This document shows positions 14,121-28,500 of a DNA stretch of 64,000 bases, in pieces. Source of the stretch: Dasyornis broadbenti. Lineage: Eukaryota; Chordata; Aves; Passeriformes; Dasyornithidae. Below the pieces are notes generated by a model. The model worked only from the letters and a program-made list of their open reading frames with translations, ran no database searches and had not been told where the DNA came from. Position 1 is the stretch's first letter, and each line of letters opens with the position of its first letter. The stretch lies in assembly GCA_013397935.1 (NCBI GenBank), contig VZRN01005893.1, positions 186,335 to 250,334 of the forward strand, written 5' to 3'. The position numbers and the translations under genes are program-made.

Positions 14121-17100
14121 CTACTGTTGACTTGTAACAATTCCATATAATAACTTAAGGGCTGAACTTATATTTAAGTATCTTGTGCTGGAAATGTTTT
14201 TCTCAAATTTATTGCATACTTCTTAAAAGTCTGCTTTTAAATGAACTTGTTTTAAAAAAATATCCTGGATAACTTTTCATAGGTAGTCTGACATGTGGAC
14301 TTCTTAATAACTAAATCTACTAGAGGAAATGGATTCACCTTAGTAGTGACTTTAAAAAGATAGCTAATTTCTTGATACTCTTTCATGGGTTGCAAATCTT
14401 CTCATCTAAATTAGGCATTTTTTTGGTAATCTGTTGGAATTCTCTGCTATGTTCTCTTGTGGTTTTTTGATGGACCTCATTACAGTATTCCAGTTACATG
14501 TTCAGTAATGCAGAGGAATTTGTCCTGCTCTAGACTGCTAGTTTCTGTGCTGCCACATCATCACCTGCTTTCTCTTGTTCCTAGACTGCTTTTAGTATTA
14601 CTGTTTTCTCTCATTTTTAGAGCTTTTTGTAACAATATGTGGCTCTGCTTTTTTCTTCTCCTCCCTTGATCACTTAAGAGTTTTCTTCCTAAACCTCTAC
14701 CTCTTACTTTCCTGTGTTGGTGGGTTTTTGAAAATATTTAACTCTTATTAGTGTTGGAGCTAGACAGGAAATGACATTACGAAAAAGGATATATTACTAG
14801 TCCTTGAAGGCTTCTGTTGGTTCATCTTCCACCTTCCATGTTTTTACTCATTCTATGAGTGTGTACGAGTGTTTGTACAATAAAACTGTTCAGATTCTGT
14901 GCTTCAACTGACATGCATTTTACACTAAAAAATAATTGTATCAATTCCATTTTCTTCATGCAGTCACTTTGAATTGCTGTCAAAGTATTGTGTGGCAGGA
15001 CTCTACATAAACTCATATGCTTCTTAATCGGTGTTTTGGTTTCATAATTTCCACTTGCCCACACATTTCTTACTGATCCTTTATTTGTTTCATAAAGGTT
15101 TTAGCTCCTAAGTGCTGCCATTCTCTACTAAAGCTGTTTGGGTACTGACATGTAGTAGCCAGCTTTATCTGCTCATTTAAGGGTTTGCTTTCTTTGCTGT
15201 CTTCTTGCCGCAAGCTAAGACACCACTACATTGTCAGCTAACAGTGTTCTCTTGTTTCCTTCTGCACCTTGTTGAGAGAGTTGTCAGTTTTCCTTTCAGG
15301 AACAGAAGCTGGGCCTTGTATTTAGATTATTGCTTAATAAATTAAGTGTGCTTTCTGATGGTGTATCAAGCTAGGTAAATTGTAGCTGCCTCTTGTTCAT
15401 TGTATCTACATTTTACACAAAAAAAAAGTCTTGAAACTGCAGCATCAGCTTTTGAATTTTAATAATAATGAATGCAGCAGCATCTCTCCTCTTACTGTTA
15501 CTTCCAGAATTTGGCCAAATGCTTGTATGTTTTCAGAGGAGGGAGGGAAAGATGCATGAAGCGGAATGGGATGATATCAGAAAAAAAAGGGATGAACTGT
15601 AATGCCCTAAATGACTTTGCCTAGTCTTTCCCTCACACTTTGGGCAATAAATTATATGTAGGAAAAGAGCAGACTTTGCAATTTATTCCAGACAGGAGGA
15701 GTACAGACTTAAGATTCCCATTGTACAACTGAAATCCCAGACTTGTGTAACAAGAACTAACTGCCCTCTTTGGTGTGAGTGTGGCTAGATGACATGGCTG
15801 CTGAAAGCTCCAGCAATTACAGCTTGGCCAGCCTTCAGATGAATAAAATTCCAGAGTGGGAAGGGTGAAATGTTAGTACCAGCTTTGGATTACTGCCATG
15901 ATATTTTCCACTACGCTGCAAGGACTCCAGCTTCCTAGAGGAATGCTTTGTTGTCTTCTGCCACACAGTCATGATAATAAAGTGTAGCCTGAAACTATGT
16001 CATCAAGTATTTTAAAACTTCTATTTCTGTATATGCAAGCTAGCTAAAGGGCAGTTTGTCTGTAGTATGGGATCTGTAAGTTGACACCAATGTAAGAATC
16101 TCTGAGCAGACATTCTGTAAATGGTACTAGAAGTGACTCATAAGCTTTTTTATTGCGAATTATATTCTCAGTTGTCCAACTTCTTTGCTTAGTTAAACCC
16201 TTATTCCTGCTGTTGTGGTCATTGTAAAATCCCTCTATTTTGGAAACAAAAGGACAGTTTGTAAAAACTGTTTGGAGGGAGAAGAGTGGGGCTTTTTTTA
16301 GGCCTTGACTTCAAATCACGTATGGCTGCTGATGTTATTGCTGAGCAGATGTTGGGTATTTCCAATCTGTTGTAAAGCTGTTGGAAGCAATAATATGAGC
16401 TCGTTACAGTCCTGTAAAAGGAGGAAAATGAGAGGGAGAAGAGACGTTTGTTTCTATGCTATGAATTACTTAAATTGCATTCCCCAAGGAAATCTGGTGT
16501 GTGACAGCCAGGGAGTGATAGCGTTGGGTCTCAGCAGTGACAGTAAAAACAATGCTGTAAGCATTCTTCACATAACTCAAGACTTCTAAAGAAATTCTGT
16601 GCATGTGTTAGAGATACTGAAGCCTCTGTAGTACAGGATGCATGAATCAGCCCAGTGAAGTTTAAAAAATACTTTCGTTTCTGTTCATAGAACAAATTAC
16701 GCCAACGTGAACCAGGAGGCAACAAAATATTTGAGCTATTTTATAAAATGGCAGAGCCAAGGTTTTACCACTCTCATGCCTTCTGAAAAATCCAAGCTGA
16801 CATAAAAGGCTGCCTTTGCTCTGTCAGCATAATTTCACTGGTTTCACTGCATAGGTGACTGAAAGTTCATTTATACAGCTAATTTGACCAGACTAAATGG
16901 TCTGAACAAGATCTTGCTATATGATTTAAAAGGCTTCAGTAGTTGGTGAGCTTTATTCATGACTTAATTCATCTTTAATGTTAGAATTAATCTGTTTAAA
17001 TGCAGGACCTTGAGAATGTAATTTTCAATTTTCATATATCAGGTCTTCAGTAGGGTTTTATGCAAACATAGAATAGGCACCCACATAAAGTTGTTTTTAT

Positions 17101-17200
17101 TTGGACACTTCAAAGTATAGATATTTGTTAATATGTAGCAATGCCAAAATGCTTCAATGAAATCTTAGTGCTCAGCAAGCACTGTGTCAAGTGGAAACTC

Positions 17201-17414
17201 TTACGCCAGTTTATTGCTGTTAAGGTTTGTGTTTGAGAGATAGTTGACAGTTTCATCAGTGGGAGGAACAGGAGCGACTTCTTGGGGTACTGGAGCATCA
17301 TCAAAGAAGTTTGTGTACTGTGGAATCACGCCTAGAGGCAATTTAACTGACTCAGTTTTTGATATTCCATTTTGTCCCTCAAGTTTGATACCATCTGGGA
17401 CAGTTTCAATAATG
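17201..17414 (-). other. Possible terminal coding exon, unknown product
   Basis: On the minus strand an acceptor-like 'ttttgtttcccactgag' is followed by about 70 sense codons and TAA at 17201-17203. The frame is rich in purine-N-pyrimidine codons (GAT, GTC, ACT, AAC, ATT), retains three CpGs, and encodes an acidic Pro/Val-rich tail (DDAPVPQEVAPVPPTDE). A poly(A) signal complement (tttatt) lies at 17096-17101, about 100 bases downstream. This looks more like coding sequence than most open frames here, but I cannot assign it to a family. It could be a pseudogene fragment or chance. Confidence 0.38.
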
Positions 17415-20400
17415 CTCAGTGGGAAACAAAATTAGGGCTTTTGCTATGCCCACTTGAATTATTTAGCAGCCAAGTTCAAAACTACTCTGCTGTGAAACTT
17501 CCGTCCCTACAAATGTGTTTCTAATGTTCTGGTTATTCTCCTGCTCCACTCCAGTCCTTGCATTGCTTTTCCTTTCTACCCTCTCCTGAGGATCTGGAGT
17601 GAGGGCTGGGCACATTGGATGGTTGGTGGAGAGATGCGTGAAGGCATAAATTGCTCTCACCTCTTGCATGTTGAAAATATTTGAGGGGATGGTCTACACT
17701 CAGGTGCCAGGTGTGTTGGATCCCAGAGGGGAGAACATACAGCAAGATGATCACTACTTGAAGGTGTTTTAAGGCAGGAAAATAAAAAAACAGAGCCCGC
17801 CTATCAGTATTGAATGCAAACACTGCTGTCTCTTGTTACTGCCTTCAGAGGGGAAAGGACTTAAGAAAGATACTTTGTCACTTAAAAGTGACTTGATGGT
17901 CTGGTGTGTGGTCAAGGCTGAATAAATGTTTATATCTCTGCATGTGCTGCTCCATTCTAGAAGCAACAAGATGGTTACATGCTGTTCTGTACCAAGAGCA
18001 CATGGTCACCTCTAGTGGAGCTGTGGAATGTGGTTCAAAACCAGCAGCTTTGATAAATAATAAAAGAATACAAATCTGTAGAAATAATAATAATGGTTCC
18101 TGTGGAGAATACAGCTTTAAATGTGCCAGCCTAACTGATTGAAGACTTCTGCTTCAAAGTGGGACAACTTATGCTGTGGTTTATGTACTTAAAATAAGTC
18201 TGGAGGAGACCTTCTAGATACCACATCCCACTCATTGCCATCACAGACACTACACAGTATGGTATCCAGGCTGGTACTAGATTCTTTTCCTCTGTTGGTA
18301 CTGGAAGCCTGGTCCTCATCCTGCTGATAGCTAGAAATCCAAATAAAAGCTTTCTCTTAGCTAGTTTCTACCCACTTGTTTTTGTGTCAGTGCTGCCTGT
18401 TGGCCAAATCTTGTAAGCATTCTGCTGTCAGCAGCTCTGCACAGAGAGGAATCTTAGATTAATAGAGTGCTCCAAGAACTTTTTGTGGAATGCAGAGATA
18501 GTACATAGTACAGAACTTCAATACATCCATGACAGTAATTGGTTTTCAGAAGTGGGTCCTAATATTGCACATCCTTTTGCTTGAGGTTTTGCTGATTTTA
18601 GTGAGGATTCAGTTCATCGATGATCTGCAATAGTTAGATTTGTATTTTGTCAGTGATAATTTGGCAGGTAAGGGAGGTAATTTGTTTTGGAGTGCATCTG
18701 CAAGGAATCTGTTGCAAGGGGAAAAAACACCTGAGGAAGAAGGAATTGTTTTGATTGCCTAATAGAATGATCTTTAGCAGCATGGGCATTGACTTTGAAA
18801 GAAATAAACATATTTTCTTTTTCCAAATGGCTGCTCTTTGTAAAGATGGCTCACTTGTTGGTTCACTGTCTTAAAAGATAAAAAAGAAATGTTGCTTATC
18901 TGTCTGTCTTGACTGATGGGTCAATTGCAAATATTTTTGTCCCATGAGAACTGGAGGAGAAAGGGTGAATCATTCTTGTCAAAGGCACTTTAATTTTTAA
19001 AAGATGCTCAAGTTTTCCAAATGTAAGTTTTTTTTTTCCAGTCAGGTACAAATATGAAATCAGTATCAGCAGCCTGGAACTTCATTTTGTATTCCTTGAC
19101 TTTCTAAATTTCACTTGTTGAGACAACTATGCAGCCCTTACTACTAATTAATAAATCACTAGGATTAAACAGTGCAGTAAGAAAAGTAACAGGAAAGAAA
19201 ACAAGTTCAGTGGATTTGTAATACTGGAATGTTTTTTGTTTTTCTGTAACAGTAGGAAATTGCTACACCCACAAAAGATCTATAATTCAGTGTGTTCTGT
19301 TAGTAACTACATCTTTCCTCATCAAGCGGAATCTAGAAACCTATTACTGCAACAAAGCCAAGGAAAATTGTCATGTCACCATGGATCTAATCATTATAGT
19401 TATTACAGTAAAGCTTCACAACCGTGCTATAGAGAGCATGACATATACAAGCATCCAAACCCTGGGAACTCCCACCTAGCATGCTGGCCCTTTCATGACT
19501 GATGAATTTTGGACAACCTTTGGTAACCTCAATGACTACCTAAAATCACGGGATAAAGCCCATTTAAATTAACACAAGGTGAAGCATAATTTATGTAAAG
19601 GAATGAAATACAGAGTGCTCTCATGTATTTTAGAAGACATGTAGGATAATAAGAACTTGACAATGACTTCAGGGTTTAGAGATGGACTAATCCTGTAGTC
19701 TCTTTGTAGTTCTGCTGGGGACAAAAGGAAACGCTATGTGGATTAATTTGAAGATTTAGTAAGGCAACTGGAGAGAGTGACCTGTTTTATTCCTGAACTC
19801 TGGAGCACCTGACAGCATTCTTCCTCTGTTGGAGAAGGGGGAATGACATCTTCTACCATGACATCTTGATCTTACGATTTCTCTGGTGAGACATAAAAAG
19901 CAACTACATGCACTTAGTACTTAAGGTTGCAGTGGTCATGATCTTTTCAGAGAAGATCTAGAGAAGACGTTACTTACTTTGTCATGATGAGCTTGTTTCT
20001 GAACTGCTGAGTTTCTGCTGAAGTTCCTCAAATGCTTTTGAGTCCTCTCTGGTGAGAATGTTGCTGCAGGGTAAAGTTCAAACAAAATTCTCTAGTGAAA
20101 GATGATGGTCTAAAAACATCAAGAAATTATGTAGATAAGCATGAGAAGGCAAAGAAGGATGAGGATTTGGTAGCCAAAGGAAGTGCTCCACAGCGAGGCT
20201 GAGTAGAGTTTGGAGAATCCCTGCCTAACTTCAGAAAATTAATTGATCCTTAAACCAAACTACATGGTCACATCTCTAGATAAAAGGAAGCAGATGGGTC
20301 CTTTGGGAAAGGAGATCAACCTTAGGGAAATACTTAGACTGCCACTTACTAATTCAAATCCAGGATTTCCTCAATGAGCACAGTGATGTGGTAAAAGATG

Positions 20401-21029
20401 GGGATTGTGTGCATTTGCAGGCAGCATGGAAGTCATGCTAAAGCTGCTGAAAGGGAAGTAGTTTGCCATTTCCTTATGTGTAAGTTCTATCACTGTGTTT
20501 CCATTTGTGTTCATTTTTTTTCCTTAATAACCAATCCTGCTCTGTATAGTCTGAGTGTTTTCCCATTGAGATGTTCTGCTGAAGGATGCGGATCCAAGCA
20601 CTTGGAATAATTTATCAAGGCAAACTGGAATAACTGCAGTCAGCTAGCACTAGTGCTGGGTCTCCTGATGACAGTCTGCTCAGAGTATCAAGAGTACTGG
20701 ATGCTTCCTAAACTACTTACTGAACTAGTTGTTTGATCTTTTTAGCAGGAAACCTATTGTTTAATTTGTAGAATTGAGTCACAGAAGCTATTTCCTGTCT
20801 AATGAAAACAGTGTCCCCAGTTATTCCAAATACTGCACAATTTTTCTATTAAAAAGTTTTTATTGAGAATTAAATTCTGAGATTTGCTCTTTTTTTCTTT
20901 GAAATGTATTTCAAATTGTTAGATCTGATTCTCTCATTAAGTATTTTTGGCCACATAAAAAGTCCTCAAAAGCTCTGGAAGCCATAGCCAAATGGGACTC
21001 TGAATTGCATTTCCATCTTCTAAAAGGCA

Positions 21030-21150
21030 GTTGGAAAGATAACTGTGTGGGAAGTGATCCACTGCAGGGAACAGTCATGTCCTGGCAGTGAGGATGGACC
21101 AGATGACCTAATTTCTCTTTTCCATTAGAGTTGCCTCTGATTCCCCAGCT
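21030..21150 (+). repeat. Possible degraded CR1 3' end
   Basis: The segment 'ctggcagtgaggatggac' followed by 'cagatgacctaatttctctt' resembles the conserved 3' part of CR1 LINEs in sense orientation. Borders are indistinct and the match is recalled, not computed. Confidence 0.4.
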
Positions 21151-24100
21151 AGTCATGCAATCACATGACTGACAACAAGGATAAAAAAATACGGAAAATA
21201 TATCTCTCAGTGTAACAAATAAATCCTGTTATTCTTGATTCCATCACCTTGCAAGCACTGATTAATTGAATGCCATGGAGTCCTATATCATTATGTTGGT
21301 CTTTTAGATGAAACCCTTAAAACTGACTTGCCATCCGCCCTGCTTGGAATTCAGCACTGCTTCCTCAGCTGCATGAGACATCTGCTTGATGCAGTTAATG
21401 TGTGAATAGAAGCAAGACTTGAGAAGAAGAGTTCAAAGAGGCATTTGCAGGGATAATATACCCTATTGCCCTGTTTTAATACTACCCCATACAACTCATC
21501 TACAAGATTTTGGAAGTGCAGCACTGTGCTGACTACTTTTCCATTATCATACCTTGTATACATATGCTATGGGCTTGCTGTGCCAAAGTCTGGAGTTGGT
21601 TAGACTGTCCTTAAGATGGTTTTTTGCAGCTGTTTATAAATCAGTCATGACCTGGCTGTCATGATCCAAAGGAGACTTTTGTTGGTTTTTTTTCCCATCA
21701 CTTGGTGCTTGTTGCCGGCTGAACAGGCTACCTGTTCTCCATCTGCCAGGTAGCCCAAGGTCTTGCATGTCAGATCTTATCTGCAGTATGAAGGATTTTG
21801 GAATCAGCATTTAGATTATTATCAAGGGATAAGTCTTTGAAATACATTTTATTAACATAACCTCACGCTGCAGAGTTTGTACATGAAATCCTATTCCTAC
21901 TTGGTGCATCCCATCTGTAATCAATCTCCATTAACATTATTCATATCATACCTACAAACAAAACGAAACACGAAGGCCAAAGAATCCTGACTGTAGCGTT
22001 AAGACGATAATGGATTACAAGAATGCACTTAGAAACACCTGCATCTAAGCAGAGAAGTGATGGTGTACAAGAAAAAGAACTTTAAATACACAGACCAGTA
22101 AAACACCACTGTTTTCGATGGAAACTATGCAAAACCACTGTATTGTCTAAAAGAGGATGTTTACCCATGAGATCCTTCAGAACTCTGATTTGCAGTTACT
22201 AGATGGGTGCTCATCTAGCCAGCTGAGATCCAAGAGGAGTTTACCTCTCAGATCCACTTTGGAAGAACTGTTGTAAGGCTGATTTCCTCCTTGGTAAGAG
22301 ATAGTGGAGTAGAGTCTGTATGTCATATACTTTCTATTACTGCAGAAACCAAGGGTCTCTGCAATGCCAAATCTCTCCTGACCTCTTCTGGTACCTAATT
22401 TTTTGAATAGTTACAGCTTTTAGTCTTTTTCTTTATGTATTTTGGGTTAGAGGATGTTGAAAACCTGTTTTTTAGCTTAGATTTATTGACTACACATTTT
22501 ATGGGGCCTTCTGAAATAGATGTCTATTACAGACTTACTTGGATGTAGAAGACTGGACAAGTCCTGTGTTCCTTTGGCCCTGGTAATCAGTTCTTTCCTA
22601 TTCCTGTAGCCAAAGGAAGCACTCTGTCCACCCTGCCACCTGTGGGGCCAGAGACAAGGACAAGATACGGGGATATCAATTATTTTCCATGCCCTGCATT
22701 CTTCTTCTAAACTATTTTCCTGTGCAAAGCAATCCCAGCTTCTAAAACAATGAGAAAAAATCTTCAAGCTCTTAAAAATATAAACGAATACATGTGTATT
22801 ATAGAAAGATCATTGGTTAATGAGAAAAATACTATGACAATGAAGAAAGTTTAACATTTAGAAATGGGGAGTGTCTGACTACTGAGGACTCTTTGTGGAA
22901 GGAGTGACCAAAAATTAAAAATCTTACATTTAACAGCGTATTTCTTGTCTGTTCCTGCTTTTTTCCTTGACTTGTGAAGTTTTTCCATGTTTTCTTTTTC
23001 CAAATGGAATAGAGAGATTGCTGCTGTTTGGGAAAACTGCCTCAGAGACCTATTTCACTGTGATAAAAGTAACTAGTAGATGGAGTTTGATGTATTTTTG
23101 TTTGTTTTTCTTCCTTGTCACTCAGCTTTCTTATCCATTTGCATCCACCCACTCCCCAAACTCCTGTTTGCTATTAGTAATTTGTTTACTTGCTTTCTTA
23201 ATTCAAAGATCCTTGGCTTAAAAACTCTACACATTGCTTCTAAACAGTGTTGTAGGATGAAAAGTATCAGTCTGTGCCTTACAAATTACAGCAATCCAAA
23301 GGCTGTGCTGAATCATACTCCCTGCCAGTGGTGTCTGGAGACTGTTTCATTAAATGGGAACTGCTGGGGTACAAAGCTCCAGTGGCAGCCTGTCCTCCTA
23401 GGCCATGTCTCCTCTGCTGACAACCAGTTCCTGCACGGGATACATGGTCTGGAGGATCCCTCTGAGGTTACAGTTATGTGGTCTATTTAGTCCAACACAA
23501 ATCCATACTGCCTTTGAAATCTTCTGCTATCTCATCTCTGCTTGTCCCTAGTGCCCCTTTTTGGCTGGCATCAGACAGCCTGAATGCAAAACCACATGCA
23601 AGGATGGACACCTTTTCCTTCTCACTCTCCCACCCACATGCAGACCCCCACACTGCATGGTTCCTCAGGAAGAGAAATGCATGGGAGGAGAGGCCAGGAA
23701 CACTCCTCCTCCCCATGGCAATGCAAATTACAATGGACGATGTGGCTACATAATAAAAATCCAAGTACAAGGACTTTCTAACATCCCTACTTGTCAGACT
23801 CAAGGCAGGTTTATTTGTCTAGATTGCACTGGATCCTGGGTCTGGTCTTGTAATATTTATTGTTGGCTCAAAGTGAGTTACGTCAGATTCTCACTCATTA
23901 GGCTGCATGATCAAAGTCTCTTTAGGAGTAATATCTTCCAGCAGTGAAAGCTCCTGAGTCTCAAAAGCAAACTGCATAAAAAGAAGAGTCGTATATAAAA
24001 GACAAAAATTAAGATCTTCACCAAGGAAAGAAGCTGGTATCCTTAAGTGTCAATCCAAATGACACCCTAGCAGAACATAGGGATGGTCAGCAAACCTGTT

Positions 24101-25435
24101 TTACTACAATTTCAGGTGTTCTGCATGATCCAGTTTCTTTCTGCCTTCACAAGCTGGGCTTAAGGGTGAAACAAAATTTAAGCATCAAAAGGCAAACCTT
24201 GTTTACAGTCCTCCCATGCTTTATTGTGTGGGAGGCTGTTTCTGTACTGTTCCAGAATGAAATGTCCTGGTAGTGATGTCTGTAATCAAGGAAACAGGAG
24301 AATATGGGATTGATGCAAGAAACAAGATGAGCTGATAGTTAACCACAGAAAATTAGTTTACTAAAGAAGTTTAACTCATTAAAATGAAACAATTTAGAGC
24401 AAGATTCCTATTACTTTCAATTGAGAAGTCAAGTGGATTTGGAATTCTCTCTTCAAAATTATAACCTAAAAGATGCACCACATTCATGAGAAGTAAAAGG
24501 TGGGAAAATAATAAGTAATACACCAAATAGTTTCAGTTTTGCTAGTGTGTGTATACTGAAATACGCATTTCATTTGTAAGTATTATATATATTTACATGT
24601 ATTTGTGTATATTTATGTATTTATGTATGAGATTTGACCATGTCTGCTTGCAGAGGACTGACTCATTTCATGTTGGAAATTAGTTATAATCAGATGCTAA
24701 CAACTTTTGGTTACTAAGGACCTAGGCTGACCCCATGCCAGTAACCACACATCATTAGCTGTAACTTTGCAGTCCTGTGAGCCACTCCTGCCTTTGCCTA
24801 ACTCAGATTCCTGGACTCAAATGGGGACATAAAAATGTTGTTAAAATTTTGTACTAAATACATTTCTTTAATTATGGTGTCTTGGTTGAAGGCTACTTAG
24901 AAACCACATTTGACATAGTGGTCATGTTGTCTGGAAAAAAACATAAATAAAAGTTTAAATACTTAGAGATAATCTCCTCTTTTCTGGGTGCTCTTGTATA
25001 CAGGTAAGAACAGCCAGTTTACTCAGTAATTAAATTTAACTTTTCAAATAGCTCATTTGAACATTCTGATAGGAAATACTAGAAGCTTGCACAGTAAAAG
25101 AGCAATATAAAAGACTAATAAACTCAAACAAAATAAAAAACTGCTCAGGTGTACTTACTACCATATAGGCAGTATCTTTGCATTAATAGGAGCAAGACAA
25201 GTAATACACATTTAAAGATCTTACAAAACATCTCATACTTACACTGGTTTTCTATGTTGCATAAATTACACACACATTTATAAAGTACAGCTGTTCATTT
25301 ATGGCTTCATACTTTACTGATTATGACTTTTTATATCTTAACATAACGCCTGCTTTGTTCTTATCATTACACAATACTGTCAGCCACTAACAAGGCAAAT
25401 ATTTTAATAAAAGCAGCTTAGTTTCAATAATACTT

Positions 25436-25560
25436 TAGAATCATAAAACCATTAAGGCTGGAAGGGACCTATGGAAATTACATGGTTCATATCTCCTCTC
25501 AGAGCAGGTCCAACTTCAAAGTTACAGGTTCCTCAGGGCTGTGTCTTTCAAGCACTCATA
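25436..25560 (-). repeat. CR1 LINE 3'-end fragment
   Basis: Reads 'agaatcataaaaccatta' then 'aggctggaagggacc', the complement of the CR1 3' terminus, followed by about 80 bases of the diverged CR1 tail. Non-LTR retrotransposon, 5'-truncated as usual, sense on the minus strand. Confidence 0.75.
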
Positions 25561-28500
25561 ATGTTAAATCATCCTAATACTCTACATAGCATTCAAAACA
25601 TTAATGCAGTCAGTTGGTTGTTCTCACTAATCCACTAACAAATACACTACAGCTATCCTGGGTTAAAACTACCCACTATACTTATTTAATCTTACATAAA
25701 GAACAGTGTTGCTGGGTTTTTTTCTCCCAAGGCCGTAATTTCTTTTAATTTTATACTACTTATTTTTATTTTAGACCCCTTATTGCAAAAGTCATTAAGT
25801 ACAAATACATTAGTATGGTCAGTGGTGGTATTTTTATTGTTGGGGAGCTATCATTACATTCTGGAGACTGGGGCTTGGTGAATGATGCTTTAGACTATTG
25901 CTTAGATACTCAGAAAAACCAATAATCTATGTTCTTAAGGGAAAAAGACCTGGATTTGTATCAGCTGTGGTAAATGAGAAAACCTGCCCAACAGTAGCAC
26001 ACTAAAATCTGACTGGTTTAATTTTATTCCAATCACTTTAGTGTTGTAAAAGGCCCTGAAAAGTGATGTTTTCTTTAATCTCAGTATAATAAAAGCAGTA
26101 ATGCATCCTTTCTTACACTGGCTCCAGCAACATTTCTCCTCAAAACACACAGAAGAACTGACTTTTGACAAAAAGGATGGTTTAATTTGCAGTGGACAGT
26201 TTGCTGGTCTTACTGATTCCTACTGGGAAATTACTCCTACAGCAAGGCCTCTGCCAGTACAGCTGGAAGATGCTGGTACAGAAATCTGATCCATCTGTAA
26301 TCCTGACAAATGTACCTAAGCAGGATGACCGCTGTTACAAGAGTCCAGAGGTCTTGTGCAGACACTGCTGCCCTTAAATTGAAAATATGAGTGGAGGTCC
26401 CTGGGATCCCACCACAAGTGTTACCACCTGTGTCTCAGTTTACTCAGTCAGCTGTCTTGGAAGAGTCTTCCAGACAATCCAGAAATCCAACAACTGTAGA
26501 CCTCAATTCTGCATAATTGTTTACACATTCCACTCCTTTTTAAAGCTGTATTTGTGAACATATATAAATTTTAAAAACCCAACCAGTCAACAAAATAAAC
26601 TATGAGTGTACCTAAGTATTCAGTGCAATTTAATTACAAACACAGACAAAGATAAACCATACATACCATTATTTAACTGGCTAAACTGGAATAGTTTTTG
26701 TGAAGCGCAAAGGGAAAAGGAAAGAAGAGCAAGAGCAAAAAACTCTAACGGCACTACAAAATTTGGGGGATTTTTCCTCTTCAGCTTTTTCTTGGTCACC
26801 TTATTGACCTCCTCACCTTTCATGGCTCTTTTCATGACCTATTTCAGGCTCCTTCTTTGCCCTGATCCCACTGGTCATCTTTTCTCAGCGTCCCAGGTAA
26901 AACAAGAAAAGTTACCCACTGCTGATATTTGACAGCAGAGTAAGTTTGATTCAGCTGAAGCCAGGTGCCCAAGTAGCACAGGATCAGAATTAGGCTTCCC
27001 CTGCATGTCTTAGAGATATGAACTGTATCCTTTGAACCACATTCTTGAAGATATATGTCACACATTTCCTCAGCAACTTCAAAAGTGTTTGAGTCCTTTA
27101 ATTACAGTGCTGTTTACCTACTATCTTAACTAACAGGTATTTGCTCAGAACAGACATTTTCTGAAACACTCCCTTTATTATCTTTTCCCTCAAGTGCAAA
27201 AATAATTTACAAAAAGCCATATTAACATCCCTGGTTAAATATAAAGCAGTATTCTTTTGAGAACAAAAATATTAAAAGAGTGATAACTGAGTATATGTCC
27301 TAGATTTGCAGTAAACTCTGTGCCTGCACTTTCTCCTTTAGGGACCTTAGAAACTTCCTGCCTACCAGTTCTTCACCAATGTGTGGGAAACACGAGCTTG
27401 GTGTCAGTTTTCATAAAGAAAATTGCATAAGATAATAATTTAAAAATGGGTCTAGCACTGTGCTTGTTTTCAGGTTATTTCCCAGTCCTTTTAAATTGGT
27501 GCTTTAAGGCAGCAGGTGTATAATAAGTATGAATACTTGGCTCTTGCACTGCATATCTAATATACCTCAATATCCATGCTCTACCACTGGAAAACTGATT
27601 CACACACAGAAAAGTAAGGAGACTTAGATGGAATCTCTTTAATGGTACCTTAAGTTAGTTACAGTTTAAGTATTTTGGCCAGTGGTTTCCTTACTGTGCC
27701 CCATGAGCCACTGGTATGGACTCTTCAGAATCATATGGAAACATGTTTTTAAGTAGAATTTTAATAACAGGGTACAATAAGTTTTCAGAGTTGACTATAC
27801 TCCAGTGGTCCCAACTATTTGGAGACTCCTGACCTAGTCTGACATTTGTGATTACAGAATTACCAAAGTGCTCCCAGATGCTGTATGATGGCAGAGCTGT
27901 GTTACCAGGACAATCTGAGCTACAGCTCAGTGAATAATACAGTCAGTGGTATATTTGCTGACCCAGAGGGCAGGTCTCTCGAGGCTCTTTACTACCACTC
28001 ACTACCCAGAATATACTTCCAACCAAACCACTGCAGATAGGCCAGGAGAAGGATGAAGAGCCTGCACAGGTGTAAAAGGGAACATGCCTTCTAGCAGCAC
28101 TGTCCTGCAGCAGAAGTGTCCCTTGGAAGTGCCCTTCTCTCTGTCTTCCTGCTGTGTGTCCTCTATCAGATCTGGCTGGTGAGCAAATCTCCGAGCAGTG
28201 TAATCGGGCAGGGCTGGGGAGTGGTGATTCTGTGAGTCACATTTCAAGCACATGGAACTGAAAGCCCTGCAGTGGAGAGAAATGAGGCACCATGAAAATG
28301 AGACATCAAAGGCATATAAATAAGAAGACATAATAAAAAAAAAAAAGTTGAAATCTCAGCTGATGGGCAGGTGAGTCTTGAATCATACATAGATCTTAAG
28401 CAGTTCAAATGCAGCTCCTTCACCAAAGCTCCACCATGAGAGTGACCAGCCTGGGTAACCTGAACCCTGACTGTTGGATGAAGTGAGCCAGTGGTGCTAC

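Noticed and set aside
18280..18410. Hydrophobic plus-strand frame near 18.3 kb resembling a membrane segment
   Set aside because: Short, no start or splice support; typical of random T-rich sequence.
23483..23803. 106-codon minus-strand open frame
   Set aside because: No recognised domain, no supporting splice or poly(A) signals in the needed frame; overlapping open frames exist on the other strand.
26101..26289. Plus-strand open frame opposite the minus-strand block 26241-26372
   Set aside because: Kept only as a warning: it looks equally protein-like, showing that appearance alone is weak evidence here.
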